From NCBI RefSeq assembly GCF_020379485.1, contig NC_063452.1, forward strand, positions 55,643,377 through 55,707,376: 64,000 nt of DNA, read 5' to 3'. The stretch is from Brassica napus (lineage: Eukaryota; Streptophyta; Magnoliopsida; Brassicales; Brassicaceae). The position numbers and the translations under genes are program-made. Positions within the stretch are counted from its first letter, which is position 1. Each line of letters opens with the position of its first letter. This document shows, one piece after another, positions 48,477 through 60,211 of this stretch. The notes under the pieces are model-generated. The model was given only the letters and a program-made list of their open reading frames with translations, ran no database searches and had not been told where the DNA came from.

Positions 48477-50126
48477 ATGAAAACGTTTTCTAGAGATTTG
48501 ATAAGTAGTTTGCCAGATGAGCTTCTTGGCAAAATCCTGTCTTTGGTTCCGACAAAAGAGGCTGCTTCTACATCGATCCTGTCCAAGAGGTGGAAGAATC
48601 TGCTGTGTCTTGTAGACAGCCTTTGTTTTGATGATTCGATGTTTATGTATCCCACCAAGGAAGGAGTCGCATCATGTGGTGCAGCACATCGCTTCTTAGA
48701 TTTCGTGGACAAGACTTCTGCTCTGTTAAACAATTCTCCTATCATCAAAAAATTATCTCTGTCTCGCGGACATGTATATGGCAGTCGCTGTCACGCAGCA
48801 GCGTGTACGCATGATCATGTGAAACTTTGTTTGGACCGTTGCATTTGGACTGCTATGGAGCGGGGTTTATTGGAACTACACTTGCACGCTGACACTTGTT
48901 GTGGTATTCATATAATGCAAGAGTTGTTTACGTGCAAGACATTGGTTACGCTCACACTATCCGGTAACCATCTTATTCACGTCCTTGAGCGTGTTTTTCT
49001 TCCAGCGCTCAAATCACTTTCTATGTTATCATTTTCAGCCATTGATCATCCGGACTATTGTCGGCTCATAGATGGCTGCCCTGTGCTGGAAGACTTGTTC
49101 ATAAGTGATGCTGATCCTTTGAAACCGTCATATTGTGGTGAGCACGTGGAAAGCGAAACTATCAAGCGGCTTGTGGTTTTTGTCAATCTTCCAAAAGGTT
49201 ATCACCCCGAAGGAACTTATTTGAGAGCACCCAATCTTGTGCAACTGGACTATTCTTGTTATGTATCCGAGAATCATTGGTTTGATGATTTGGATTCGCT
49301 TGTCCAAGTCTGGCTGGATCTCAGGTTATGGGAGTCAACTTATGATTATGATTACGATGATGAGGATGATGATGAGGCTGCTGCTGCTGCTGATGATGAT
49401 GATGATTCCTTTAATGATAAACATAAGGTAGCTATAATTGGTGATGTTTCACACCTAGTTGCGGGTATACGCAATATTACAACCCTTCACTTGTCTCCTG
49501 ATTCTCTTGAGGTCAGTTTTTTCTAATCTTCTGTTTTTCTATTGTATCTTGGTTTGTTGATGATTAGCTTATTATACCAGGCTTTTCATTTCTGCTGTGA
49601 ATCCATGCCAATGTTCAACAACCTCCTTAATTTATCGATCGAGAGTGACAAGGAAAAAGGTTGGCAAGTAATGCCACTTCTGCTCAATAGTTGTCCAAAT
49701 CTACACACTTTAGTCATCAAGGTAATTATCAGTTTTCTCTTTTTGTTTGTTTGTTTGTTTCTAGTGTGGGTTGCCCATCATTACACATAACAAATTGGTC
49801 TCTGGTTTCAGGGTCTTGTGCACAGAATAACAAATAGATGCGGAGATGCATGTGCTTGCATCCCTAAGAAGCAGAGGAAGATTTTGGAGGAGGAGAAGAC
49901 AATAAGTTGTTTATGGACATGTCAAGTGAAGGTGCTAGAGATTTTAGAGTATGGAGGTTCTTTTGAAGAGCTGAACCAGATGATGCATTTCTTAGGTAAG
50001 TTGGAATGTCTTGAAACTGTTAAAGTTGGTGTTAACTCGGACAAAGACGACCAGATTGAGTTCTTGCGAGCTAATCTACTGACTCTCCCCAAAGCTTCAT
50101 CAAAGTGTGACATCCAATTCAGCTGA
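48477..50126 (+). CDS. F-box/FBD/LRR-repeat protein
   Basis: Three exons, 48477-49511, 49581-49721 and 49812-50126, joined by GT-AG introns, encode 496 residues. The F-box is at about residues 6-50 ([16 protein letters not shown], then [14 protein letters not shown]), followed by degenerate leucine-rich repeats (for example [28 protein letters not shown]) and a C-terminal FBD domain ([28 protein letters not shown]). The family acts as substrate adaptor in SCF ubiquitin ligases; targets are rarely known. Unusual is an acidic/alanine run at about residues 287-312 ([18 protein letters not shown]) in the loop before the LHLSP motif, from simple-codon expansion. The gene is complete by this model. 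This family is large and fast-evolving in Brassicaceae, so a specific orthologue cannot be named. Confidence 0.88.
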
Positions 50127-52200
50127 GAGCTTTTTCTTTCTCGGCTATATATGCCAATATTTAGATGCAACTTAAATCGTGTATGGTTATTATCATTTAA
50201 ATATCATTGAAGTTGGTTACAATTTGTTTCATTTCAGAAGATATGTGTGTGACTTGTCCTAATGCTAGTCACACTCTAGGAACCACATATAAAATGGTAA
50301 TCATTCTTTAGATTGGCTAACCTTGTTAAAGTAAACAAAGACTCTTTAACACTAGTTTTGGTTAATGGTAACAGTAAATCCAAAGCACCAATTTTCAATT
50401 TTCAGTAAATATCTTTCCAGATAGGGACAAAACCAATATTTGAACGTGAGCTAGTCTAAGTTTTGCTTCTCTTTTTTTCTTTTCAATTCCACAAATATCA
50501 TAATTTCTGCAGAGAATCTGCAAAGCTTACCATCTATAGCTTCTTCCTTATAATATTCCAACTTTTAGCTTGCAATTGAGTCCGCATTCCCTCATACTTA
50601 TTTGCGTGTCTTTGTTCCTCTTGTGATCTAAATGGTGCGTTGAATGTTCTTTCCTACTTCTCTACCCTGGATTAATGAATTCTACTCGCTATGTAGACTA
50701 GAGATGATTAATCTGTTTTCATGATTGAATGTTTTTCTTCATCCAGTTTGAATCTCTGTCTCTTTATCCTATAACAACAAACGAAATGGCTAATGCACTA
50801 CGCTACAGCTACCTAAGAGGTCCAGGAGGTCGGTTGCAGCAGAAACTGCTCGGATTTCTTGTTGAAAGGTTATAATGAAGATATTGAGTGTCATGAAGAA
50901 GACAAGAGGGGATTAGCATATGATGCAGATGCAGATGCAGCGGAGCTCTAACCTTAAAAAATGGAAATGGTCACGTTGCTATCGATGTTAACCCAATACA
51001 TAATTCGCAGTCAGGACATGTTCATTCTTCCAAGTGCAGCCATAGCCTCAGCAGTAATCCAAAGAGTGATAGTGTTCCTTTGGGCTTGGGACTTGAGTCT
51101 TGGCCGGAACTCCACCCGACCTGTTGTACCTCCATGATATGGCATATTCTTCAAATGTGCATTTGTGTTGTAAGAAACACGTGTGTCCTCTCATAGTCAC
51201 TGTAACATCCCATTTCTGGTGAAGATAGCAGTTTAACCGAAAACAGAAATGGTTGTACGTTATTTATTTGAGTTGAGTTATGGAAGCTTGCATTATCCAC
51301 AAATAGTTTGATAATCCCTGCTTTTTGAAATCATAACCAAATTACAAACGCTGCATTACAGATTCATATAAGTACACAACATATTTACAAGGGAATGACT
51401 ATCGCAAATGCCTCCACACCAAAATCTTGTGGAGGTCCCAAAAAGGGAAGGAAGAATGTTTCTTCCTAAACGAAATCTGAGTCGGAACCAACCAATAAAG
51501 CCACGACTTCACTAGTCACCAAATCAGCTGTATGAATGTTTACACAAACAAAACAAAACAGAACATATGTGTGTATATGTTTCTTTCTGTCTACTAAACT
51601 CTGAATCTGAAATCCTCCAGTACCCACAAGCCAAAACCTGCGTAGAGAGAGGGATCTCTGTGGTTAGATGATGATGACTGAAACCTCAAGTGGCATCCAG
51701 AATGCTAAAGCACTGTAGCAATCGGTAAGACTAACAGTTTAGTAGTTTGACAGAGAATACAATCTTGATTGAAAATGCAACGGACAAAGCATGGGGTCCG
51801 ACTAAGTTATTTCAATAAGTTGAACCACTACACATAATCATAGAGGTAAGACCTAACAGTGTCCAATAGCATTCTTAGTTGTTTTAAACCTACGGCCAAA
51901 AATTCTTTTGAAATGAAGCTTTATCATGTATGTACCTTAAAACGAAGCTAGATCAAGATAATGACTTGTGTGCCACGCCACTTCAACCACGTCTGATTCC
52001 TGTACTTGACACATGAAAAAATATTTTCAATTATCCTTTTAAATATCTCCTCAAAAAATAATATTTTCAATTCTCCTTTTAAATATCTCCTCAAGCCTTT
52101 CTATCCTACCATTACGACTCAGTATAAAAGAAAACAATTCTCGCTAAACACTAACAAGAAAGAAAAAAAAAAAAAAAAGGACGCTAACAAACTTACTTCT
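50127..52200. other. Intergenic DNA with possible gene relics
   Basis: This is richer in G+C than the Helitron zone. A frame at about 50930-51180 reads [17 protein letters not shown] and [15 protein letters not shown] without a stop, but I do not recognise it. Simple GATGCA repeats occur at 50920-50940. Confidence 0.35.
51466..51527 (-). pseudogene. Possible isolated terminal exon
   Basis: On the minus strand an acceptor-like CATTCATACAG precedes a 19-codon open stretch DLVTSEVVALLVGSDSDFV ending in TAG. It could be the last exon of a gene or a relic. No upstream exon was found. Confidence 0.25.
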
Positions 52201-52254
52201 CTGTGACGATCGAAGAAAAAAAAAAGAGGAGAGGACGCTAACAACTTCTAGCCA

Positions 52255-53215
52255 TTGATTCTGATGATCATCGTCCTCTCAAGAAGAGATTCGTGGTTGG
52301 TCATCAACAGGCACCGCAGCAGGCACCGCAGGCACCGCAGCAGGCACCGCGGCAACAGGCACTGCAGCAGGCACCGCGGCAACAGGCGCGGCAACAGGCA
52401 CCGGCGCAAGAGGAACCGCCGCAAGAGGATCCGCCGCAAGAGGTAATGCTTGACGAGATGATTCCTATCTTGATATTTAGCGCTTGTTTTGGTGTTTGTA
52501 ATAGCCTGACGCGAATCTCGCGATGGACTCTTAAGAGAGAACAGAGACTGATAATTAGGGTTTGTTTTAGTGTTTGGGGAGAGTCGTGGTTCGTCATCAA
52601 CAGGCACCGCAGCAGGCACGACGGCAACAAGCACCGCATCAGGCACCACGGCAACAGGCACCGGAGCAGGAGGATCCGCCGCAAGGGGTAATATCTGATT
52701 CCTATCTTGATATTTAGCGCTTGTTTGTAATAGCCTGACGCGAATCTCGCGATGGACTCTTAAGAGAGTAACCGAGACTGATAATTAGGGTTTGTTTTAG
52801 TGTTTGGGGAGAGTCGTGGTTCGTCATCAACAGGCACCGCGGCAACAGACACCGCAGCAGGCACGACGGCAACAAGCACCGCATCAGGCACCACGGCAAC
52901 AAGCACCAGAGCAGGAGGATCCGGTAATATCTGATTCCTATCTTCATATTTAGCGGGTGTTTGTAATAGTCTGACGCGAATCTTGCGATGGACTCTTAAG
53001 AGAGTAACCGAGACTGATAATTAGGGTTTGATTAAGTGTTTGGGCTCTGTTAGGTACTCGATGGACTCTTAAGAGAGTAACCGAGATGATTGAGACTACT
53101 TGTAGGGTTTGTTTTGGTGTTTGGGCTCTGTTCGATGGATGATTCCATTGTTGAGGTATCTTGATATTAGCGCTTGTTTTGGGCTCTTTTAGGTAATAGC
53201 TAGATGACTCCATTG
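52255..53215 (+). repeat. Tandem exon-intron repeats encoding Gln/Ala/Pro-rich sequence
   Basis: Three diverged units (starting near 52285, 52573 and 52806) each hold GGTTCGTCATCAACAGGC or a close variant, a run of CAGGCACCG-type codons, a GGATCC, then GGTAATATCTGATTCC, GCGCTTGTTT, CTGACGCGAATCTCGCGATGG and GATAATTAGGGTTTG. Partial units continue to about 53215. One frame of the first unit reads QQAPQQAPQAPQQAP, then EEPPQEDPPQE. Confidence 0.8.
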
Positions 53216-55110
53216 TAGATATGTTGGTATTTAGGGTTTGGGCTATTGTTTTGTGTTTGGGCTATTTAGGGTTAGAGTAACTTTAGGCCTTGTTCTCGCT
53301 GAGACTGTCTTTCTTTTCTAGGAAGAAGACGCTAATACCGCGGAGCCGCCACCTCCTCTTCCTTGCCGATACAGGTCTCTGCGGAGCCTGTTTAAAACTT
53401 GTCCTCTACTCGGCTGTTTCCTGAAAGTTGAGCAAAATCGCAGCCACTGCTGCTACGGCCATTTTCAGTTGGCACGAGAATTTGCCCAACGAGCTGTGGC
53501 TTTTCATTACTTCGACGGATTCCTTGATGGAGAACATCGAAAGAGGGTTTGTATCTTGGCTCTGCTGAACAGTGTCCGAGGCTTACAAACAGGTGTTCCA
53601 AATCTGGATCACGTTGCTGGATTATTCACCACACTTCCTTGGCAGCTAAAGATCATACCAGAAAATGCAGGAAATTGGCTATTTTTCAAGACACCCCCAC
53701 TACGCTACACATCGATGAGCTACACATCGACGAACTGTGGCACTAAGCCGCCGGCCATCTGGTGGAAAAAAAATCCATTCCTAAGTATTGGTTTCGAGGG
53801 GTTTGATCATCCACCTGTTAAGTACACCCTGTTTCTGATGGATGGTGGTGATGACCATCACAGGCAGTTGGCTAAAGACTGGAGACTCCATCTCTTCCAG
53901 TGCCAAGAACTCTCCCTTTACTGCCTCTCAACTGGTGGTAGCTTGATCTTCGCTCAACCAGAACCAAAATTGGTAAAGAAACAAAATCCTGGTGATGGTG
54001 ATACTTCTCCCACAGACAGAGACCCTAACCCTGTTTCAAAAATTGCTTCTTCAAAACGCCACCGCAACCTGCCTTCTACTTCTAACTCTTCATCTGTACC
54101 GCAAGTTCCTGTTGGTAACCCACAAGGCAGAGGCAGAGTATGTTTCTATTTCTTAACCCAGTAATCAATCAAAGTTGTTACTTTCGGTTCTATCTCTTTC
54201 CATGAACCCAATCTTGGTCTTTTTGTTGTTTTGTAGAATTCGATGTTGTCTTTTTTGGCTGTGACGGAAGGGGTTGCATGTCGTGATGGTGAAACTGTAG
54301 AGTTGCAACAGGTTTGTGCTACATATCTCTGGAAGTTTCATATATACTCTCTCGCTTTGGCTCATGAGGAACTTGTTGTTAAATGCAGATTAAGGCAAAG
54401 AAGAAGATTGGTCCATCATTTGCTCTCAAAAACCCTGTTTCAAAAATTGCTTCTCCAAAACACTACCGTGACCTGCCTTCTACTTCTAAATCTTCCTCTG
54501 TACCGCAAGTTCCTGTTGGTAAATGGTAACCCACAAGGCAGAGGCAGAGTATGTTTCTATTTCTTAACCCAGTAATCAATCAAAGCTGTTACTTTTGGTT
54601 TTATCTTTTTCCATGAACCCAATCTTGGTCTTTTTGTTGTTTTGTAGGATTCGATGTTGTCTGTTTTGGCTGTGACGGAAGGGGTTGCATGTCGTGATGG
54701 TGAAACTGTAGAGTTGCAACAGGTTTGTGCTACATATCTGTGGAAGTTTCATATATACTCTCTCGCTTTGGCTCATGAGGAACTTGTTGTTAAATGCAGA
54801 TTAAGGCAAAGAAGAAGATTGGTCCATCATTTGCTCTCAAAAACCTTGCCAAAACTCTGTTTAAGGTTAATCTAGACGATGTCTTTTTGATGAAGATTAT
54901 CTTTTGACAGAGGATGATTTGAAGAAGACACAATCAACTGAAATTTTTATTCTACAGGTCTGTGAGCTTCATCCACAGGATGTTGTTTTCAAGGATCAGA
55001 AAGATGCTCAGAAAATGTATAGATTCAATGATCTTTCGCTGGTACAGTTTCTCCCTGAGTGATATCCGCTTGCTTAGAGTTATTGTCTTGAGTCTGATTT
55101 GTTGCTTATG
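52270..55110 (+). CDS. Unrecognised multi-exon gene or pseudogene with Q/A/P repeats
   Basis: I do not recognise this gene. Likely pieces are the Gln-Ala-Pro repeat exon (about 52285-52440, with copies downstream); a main exon 53322-54137, open in one frame after TTTTCTAG and ending at AGA|GTATGT; short exons with VTEGVACRDGETVELQQ (about 54240-54311) and IKAKKKIGPSFALKN (from 54389); then, after a second tandem copy, VCELHPQDVVFKDQKDAQ from about 54959. The main exon encodes about 270 residues including CRYRSLRSLFKTCPLLGCF, cysteine/histidine-rich SHCCYGHFQLAREF, and a serine/proline-rich tail (KRHRNLPSTSNSSSVPQVP). Start codon and exact exon set are uncertain; an in-frame stop arises in the second copy. 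It may be lineage-specific. Confidence 0.4.
54028..54850 (+). repeat. 411-base tandem duplication within the unrecognised gene
   Basis: CACAAGGCAGAGGCAGAGTA at 54121 recurs 411 bases on. Each unit contains the end of one exon, an intron with AACCCAGTAATCAATCAAAG, a small exon and the beginning of the next. The second unit carries an extra AAATGGT near 54520 that introduces a stop if read through. Confidence 0.85.
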
Positions 55111-55249
55111 TTTATGGGTAAATGTAGGCAGGCAAAGAGACGATGGATCAGTGAACTTCGCTGCCAATATTCTAAAACAGTTCTTTTGTAGAATACCCTT
55201 ATGTTCGTTAATAAGTTTGAGGTACTCTTTTTTCGCGTAGCAAAACAAA

Positions 55250-55680
55250 TACCATGTCCCTATTGATACGATATCTGTGAAAGTTTCATATATCCTTATA
55301 CGGAACGTTTCATATACCGGTTTGTTTAGAGAGGTTTATAGCATTTGGAAGATAGCAATGTGAGGATTCTTGTTAGTACCACTTAGTTAGTCTAAAAGAT
55401 TTTCTTAGTTGATTATAGTCACATGCGGTCAACTACCAACATTGAAAGATAAACAAGAAACTAATTAATAACCAAAAATACATATGAACTTTTTGATTTA
55501 TATATAAACTATAAAAGCACTTTTATGGAAAGTTTTTCAATTTTGAATGAATTCAATTGAATACTATATATGTTGCAAAAGTTTGAAAATTATTATTTTG
55601 AATAATACTTCGTCTACTCGAAATATAGCGATGTCTAGCTGGAACTTCTTATCACTACTGAAGGCTATTATCGTACTTTC
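55250..55680. other. AT-rich spacer
   Basis: No gene-like sequence is visible. Confidence 0.4.
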
Positions 55681-55710
55681 CTCATTTGAAATCCAACGAT
55701 CTGGCACTTC

Positions 55711-55866
55711 GTGTGCTCCGCCGCGTGGCCTCATCTTCATGGTCCACGGCTTACTTGGGGAAGAAGCTACAAGATCTGAGCGTTCCTTTCCTTGTGTTGC
55801 ACAGAAGCGCGGATGTTGTGACTGATCCTGAGGTGAGTAGAGAATTGTATTCATTCAAGAATTATT
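55711..55866 (+). pseudogene. Monoacylglycerol lipase / caffeoylshikimate esterase-like fragment
   Basis: Two out-of-frame pieces of one alpha/beta-hydrolase family lie side by side. APPRGLIFMVHG (about 55716-55752) is the region just before the oxyanion motif near the N-terminus. KKLQDLSVPFLVLHRSADVV, continuing TDPEVSRELY (from about 55763), is the region carrying the catalytic aspartate near the C-terminus. The roughly 150 residues that should separate them, including the GxSxG serine, are missing, and the frame changes between them. This is a collapsed pseudogene or captured fragment. Confidence 0.7.
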
Positions 55867-56140
55867 AAAACGAGACCGGGTCTTAAACTCCATTAAATAC
55901 TTATGTTTTATGTATTTTATGACTTTAATTAATGAGACTGACATTAGAAGCTGTTATATAAGTCCATCATTAAATGATTACACAGACGATTCACATTAAC
56001 ACTTCTATCGTATATATAGGTATCGACAATGCTAAAGTACGTATAGCTCTGTCCAGCAAAATATTTAATCAGTTTGACTATTAGTATTAAGCTAATATTT
56101 AACCGAAAATGTTGTTGAAACAAGGGAGTGAGTTTATGAT

Positions 56141-57253
56141 TCAGTGTACCTCGTGTCCACTAGTGCCAAAGGGCATCAGGCTTTTCTGTCCTCCGAGCAA
56201 GGTCAATACTACATCGCTTTTTGCCAAAGTCAAATAATGCTTGGCTCTGAGCACATCATTCATTGTGTTCCGTCGTATGGGAACAGTTCCCTTGGGGCAC
56301 CTCGTGCCGTTCACGTGCCACATTTGCCATGCACTTTCCAATAGATTGGCTGCTTCTTTAACATCATCGGTTCTCTCCTTTCCCATCATCTGCGGCATTC
56401 TCGTCGGTGCTCTCTGCATTATTTATCATAATGAAGTTCTCATTAAAAAGATAGCTTTACTACACTTATAAAACATATTACAAAAAGCAATATACTTATA
56501 TAACTTATCACATCAAATTCATTAACATCATTTTAAATCGGATTTCACCTAAAACAGAAAGGTGTTAAATTTATTCCATATAATCTCATGTTTTTTTTTG
56601 ACTAAACATATAATCTTATGTTAAAATTAATATAAATTTGGTAATCGTTAGAATTCAGGAATATACTATATATATGTTTGAGCTAAATTTGCTACCGTAT
56701 TTAGCATTTTAAATTAAAAATACAAATGAATAAATGTTTGTTTAATACTACACATAAGTTTGGAGGGCTACAGATGCCTATATACAAATATTTAATTGAA
56801 CAAAGAAAGTTTTTTTTTCTAAAGGAACAAAGAAAGGCTGAATGGTCAGAATTACCTGAATCTTGTGATGCTTTAAGAGTGGATGATCCAAAGCTGGCTG
56901 CTTTCTTTTTGGTACACAATATATTACATCACCATCTGGACTCTGTGAATTATTATTTTATAACAACAAAAGGGTAAATATTTCACTTATAAATTATACA
57001 AACCAACAAATGCATTTGAGTATGTTAAAAATACATATACATTTCAAACCTGGATGGTGAAGACAGGAGTCTTGTTGATCTTGTTTAAGTGCTTTTGGAT
57101 CCTCTCAGCTCTCAAGCTACTTACTTGTCTATGCGGTTTGGTATAGTTAACAGCTGAGACTTGTGTAAACTTCTGACTTCGAAAGAGAACCAGAGAAACA
57201 AGGAAGATTAGAAATAGACTTCTCTTGTTGGATGCACGAACAATAACCTCCAT
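56141..57253 (-). pseudogene. Truncated neprosin-family (DUF4409/DUF239) gene
   Basis: Three minus-strand exons join in frame: 57253-57050, 56942-56856 and 56413-56141 (187 residues). Exon 1 begins MEVIVRASNKRSLFLIFLVS, a signal peptide, and ends VFTIQ. Exon 2 encodes [15 protein letters not shown] and [14 protein letters not shown], the family's activation-peptide motif. Exon 3 has WQMWHVNGTRCPKGTVPIRR and NDVLRAKHY, then GHE exactly where a donor (GAG|GTACAC) and the next exon (family: GHEHA) would be expected. No following exon exists; a lipase-like fragment lies there instead. The gene therefore lacks nearly the whole neprosin protease domain. Neprosins are secreted proline-cleaving peptidases. 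It could still encode a short secreted peptide ending VH. Confidence 0.75.
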
Positions 57254-58300
57254 TGATCGACCTTTAAATTTCTTTTCTTGTATTTATCACATTCAGTGTC
57301 CAATGAACGAGAAAATATAAAGAAATATGAAATTGAAAGGAGGACAGAGTTTTATAGGGTTTAGATGAGAAGAGGACCTTTTCAAGAAAATAAAAAGAGA
57401 TACTATAAAAATTACAATAGCGAGTCCAAAATATATAAACGTAAACTATATATGTATATAAATGTGTGTGTGTTATAAATGAGGAAGAAGAGAAGTGGGT
57501 GAAGCGATATTATGAAGTGTAAATGTGGAAATGGAAGAGACGAAGCGGAAGCAATGAGGTTCTCGAGAAGAAGATCAAATCAAGATTCATCATTGCCATG
57601 CATCGGTTTCGTTTATATATATTGACAGATTTACTTGTATATTCTTTCTTATAATAAAAAGTAGAGAAAATTACTCAGAATAACTCTACTTTTTTTTTGT
57701 TAACCGGTGGTATTAGCGCCGGTTTCGTATGTTTTATTTTCTAATAAGTTCAATTTTTTTTTGATCCATTTGATATTCACTAAATACAATAGTGTATTAC
57801 TTTGTTTTTAAGTTCCTTAATTCAAAGGGAAATAGCATAAGTGATTTTCGCTAATCGATTCAATAAAAATGAAATAAATAGTTGATAGTTGCACCGAAAT
57901 AAATATAGTTGAACTTAAAACATAAAATAAAGTTGATGTTCCAAAAAGAAAATATGTAAATATGTGTGTTTGTTATGTGATTATCTTGTTTAAATGAAAA
58001 TAATAAATTCTTTCATTCTCTTAGAATAGTAACAATCCTTGCATATTTTTTCCATGTCAGGGATGAGACAATCTGTTAAGGGCTTCACTGTAGACGGATT
58101 GGTTAAATAATTTGTCTTCAAAATGAAGTTTGAATCAAGTAAGTGAATTCTTAATTATGTTCCAGCATTGATCGGACCTGAATTGACTATTTTCCCAAGA
58201 TATCTTATCCATATATTTTTTTCCCTTTTCAAAATTATCTCTGCACAACATTAATATACCATAAAAATATGTACCGTTGTCATAGTTTTTATCTGCATAT
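57254..58300. other. Upstream region of the neprosin-like relic and AT-rich spacer
   Basis: A purine-rich stretch at 57480-57600 may be promoter or leader of the minus-strand gene. The rest is AT-rich with no gene. Confidence 0.35.
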
Positions 58301-58307
58301 TGGCAAA

Positions 58308-58403
58308 GATGGTTGAGTCCTTTAATAGATTTCGGTGATAGATCTGCTACGTGCAGATGGTTGAGTCCTTTAATAGATTTCGGTGATAGATCTGCTACGT
58401 GCA
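58308..58403. repeat. Perfect 48-base tandem repeat, two units
   Basis: GATGGTTGAGTCC... to ...TCTGCTACGTGCA is present at 58308-58355 and again at 58356-58403 without a mismatch. The period is divisible by three. The ORF through it has no other support. Confidence 0.9.
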
Positions 58404-60110
58404 GGTTATTTGATATTGTGTTAATGAATTTGAAAATGGACTATTTAGTTTACTCTCAGTTAATAATTACATTAATTTTGTTAATTAATTATTTTATTAT
58501 TTATTTTGTTATTTTTATTGGCGATTATAATTATTTCATTTTTAAAAGTTTGACATGAATATGTAGTTTTTTCTTTAACAATTTTTTTTAAAAAAGTAGG
58601 TTCTATTTTAATTATGATAATAGGTTCTAAGAACACAAACCATAAATTATTTTCGGCTTTGAACGTTGTTTCTTGAATTCCCTACTACTTTTTATTCAGA
58701 TTAATCTTTTTTTCATATTTGTTTTTCAATAATATTGTGTTTGATGATCAACCATGTCATCAAATCAACAGATTAGAGATTTTGAAATATATACTATCGA
58801 ATAATTTTCAGTGTTTGTTTCTTTTAAGCACATTTTGGTATTAGACATCCCGCATTGGCAGATTGGTTATCACTTATGAATTAGGTCACTTCTAGTTACC
58901 AATTAGAGGAATGAAAGATAATTTAGATGATGAACACTTAACGCTTCCATAAACATAGTTGTGGCAGCTTGTGCATTAACAAAAAGTTGCCTCGTCGTAT
59001 CTCCTTGGAACCTTTGAAAACCGATGAAACACTTTCCTTTTAACTTGCTTATTCATTTCTTAGACTATCTTTGTAAGTGCTCAGAAAAATATTATCTTTG
59101 TAAATTGGAAGATAATATAGAAACATCTTACATTTGAATGAACATTTGAAAATGTTAATGTGATTTTAGTTGTTAATGTAACTTTCACTATTTTTTTGTT
59201 AGTTTTATTAGAGATCACAAATTTCTTGTGATTATGATAATAAATAAAATAATAATTTTAGGATGACAATTGGTTAGATTTTATATTTCAAATATAAATA
59301 TTTCTTAGTTTGTATATTTACTTATGAATTTTTGGCACTTTAATATTTTTTCTAAGAATACGAACTCAAATGATGATATGGACTGTGTTCAAAAGAACTA
59401 ACGCATTAGAAGTAAACACATCTTCCATCTTTTTTTTTGTTTCAGATGACATGGTCTATTCTGACTTTCGAACCTTACATGACATTTGTTATTCTCAGTA
59501 AGCTAAGCTTGGATAATAACAGTCACCAAATCAAGGTGTGTTCATGTTCTTTAGAAAATTTGTTCCTAACATAAAGTAATTATTGCCTTAATAAGATTCT
59601 CGAGGGAAGAGATACAGGCTGTAACATCCTTGGGTTGGGATCGTGGACCGTTCACACCCATAATAATAAGAGTGTTGCAAGAAGAAAAGAACGGGAATAT
59701 TATAACACCAATCCAAAGCCAGCAAAATGGGATCAGATCATCAGATTATTTGGCGAAGCTCCTCACTAAGAACTCTTTTCAGCTGGACCTTCCTCACTTC
59801 TGCGTCAACTCCAAAACTCTGTCCACATTAATTCATCATGCACCACATATTAAGCTGGTAGTCCAAGAGAGAATGACGGAAAGAAAACCTGTGAAAACAG
59901 AAATCGATCTTAGACTTAGACACCAAAACAAATATCATACAAATCAAAACAAAACTGAGACAGAGAGAAAACCTCTGTCCGTACACAACCCAATGCTTCT
60001 AAGCTGCATATCTCACTCCAGAATAAACACCATCTTCAAGCATCTCGCGGATGGACCACCTTTCACTCCCTTGAAACTGGGTTGGATTCAAAATAATTAA
60101 TATAGAGAAA
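58404..60110. other. Intergenic DNA, one unsupported long frame
   Basis: AT-rich up to about 59500. From 59612 the sequence TGTAACATCCTTGGGTTGGG leads into an open frame of 156 codons (59630-60100) without recognisable motifs. Its composition (many K, T, N, H) looks like chance or decayed repeat DNA. Confidence 0.3.
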
Positions 60111-60211
60111 CTGGGACTGGAACTCAGGCACATAATGTATTAAGAAAAGATATATTTGGTTTCAAAGAACTTTTTTTATGTCTATATTACGATGCACAAC
60201 ACGAAACACAA

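Noticed and set aside
48299..48748. Minus-strand frame of 149 codons
   Set aside because: It is antisense to the F-box exon and its leader, with no protein-like motif.
52248..52684. Minus-strand frames rich in L, R and C or in C, G and A
   Set aside because: They are antisense readings of the CAGGCACCG codon repeats.
55547..55868. An intact lipase gene from two overlapping frames
   Set aside because: The two family segments are in different frames and the catalytic-serine region between them is missing.
59630..60100. 156-codon plus-strand frame as a gene
   Set aside because: No motif, no splice context and unusual composition; kept only as an unsupported open frame.
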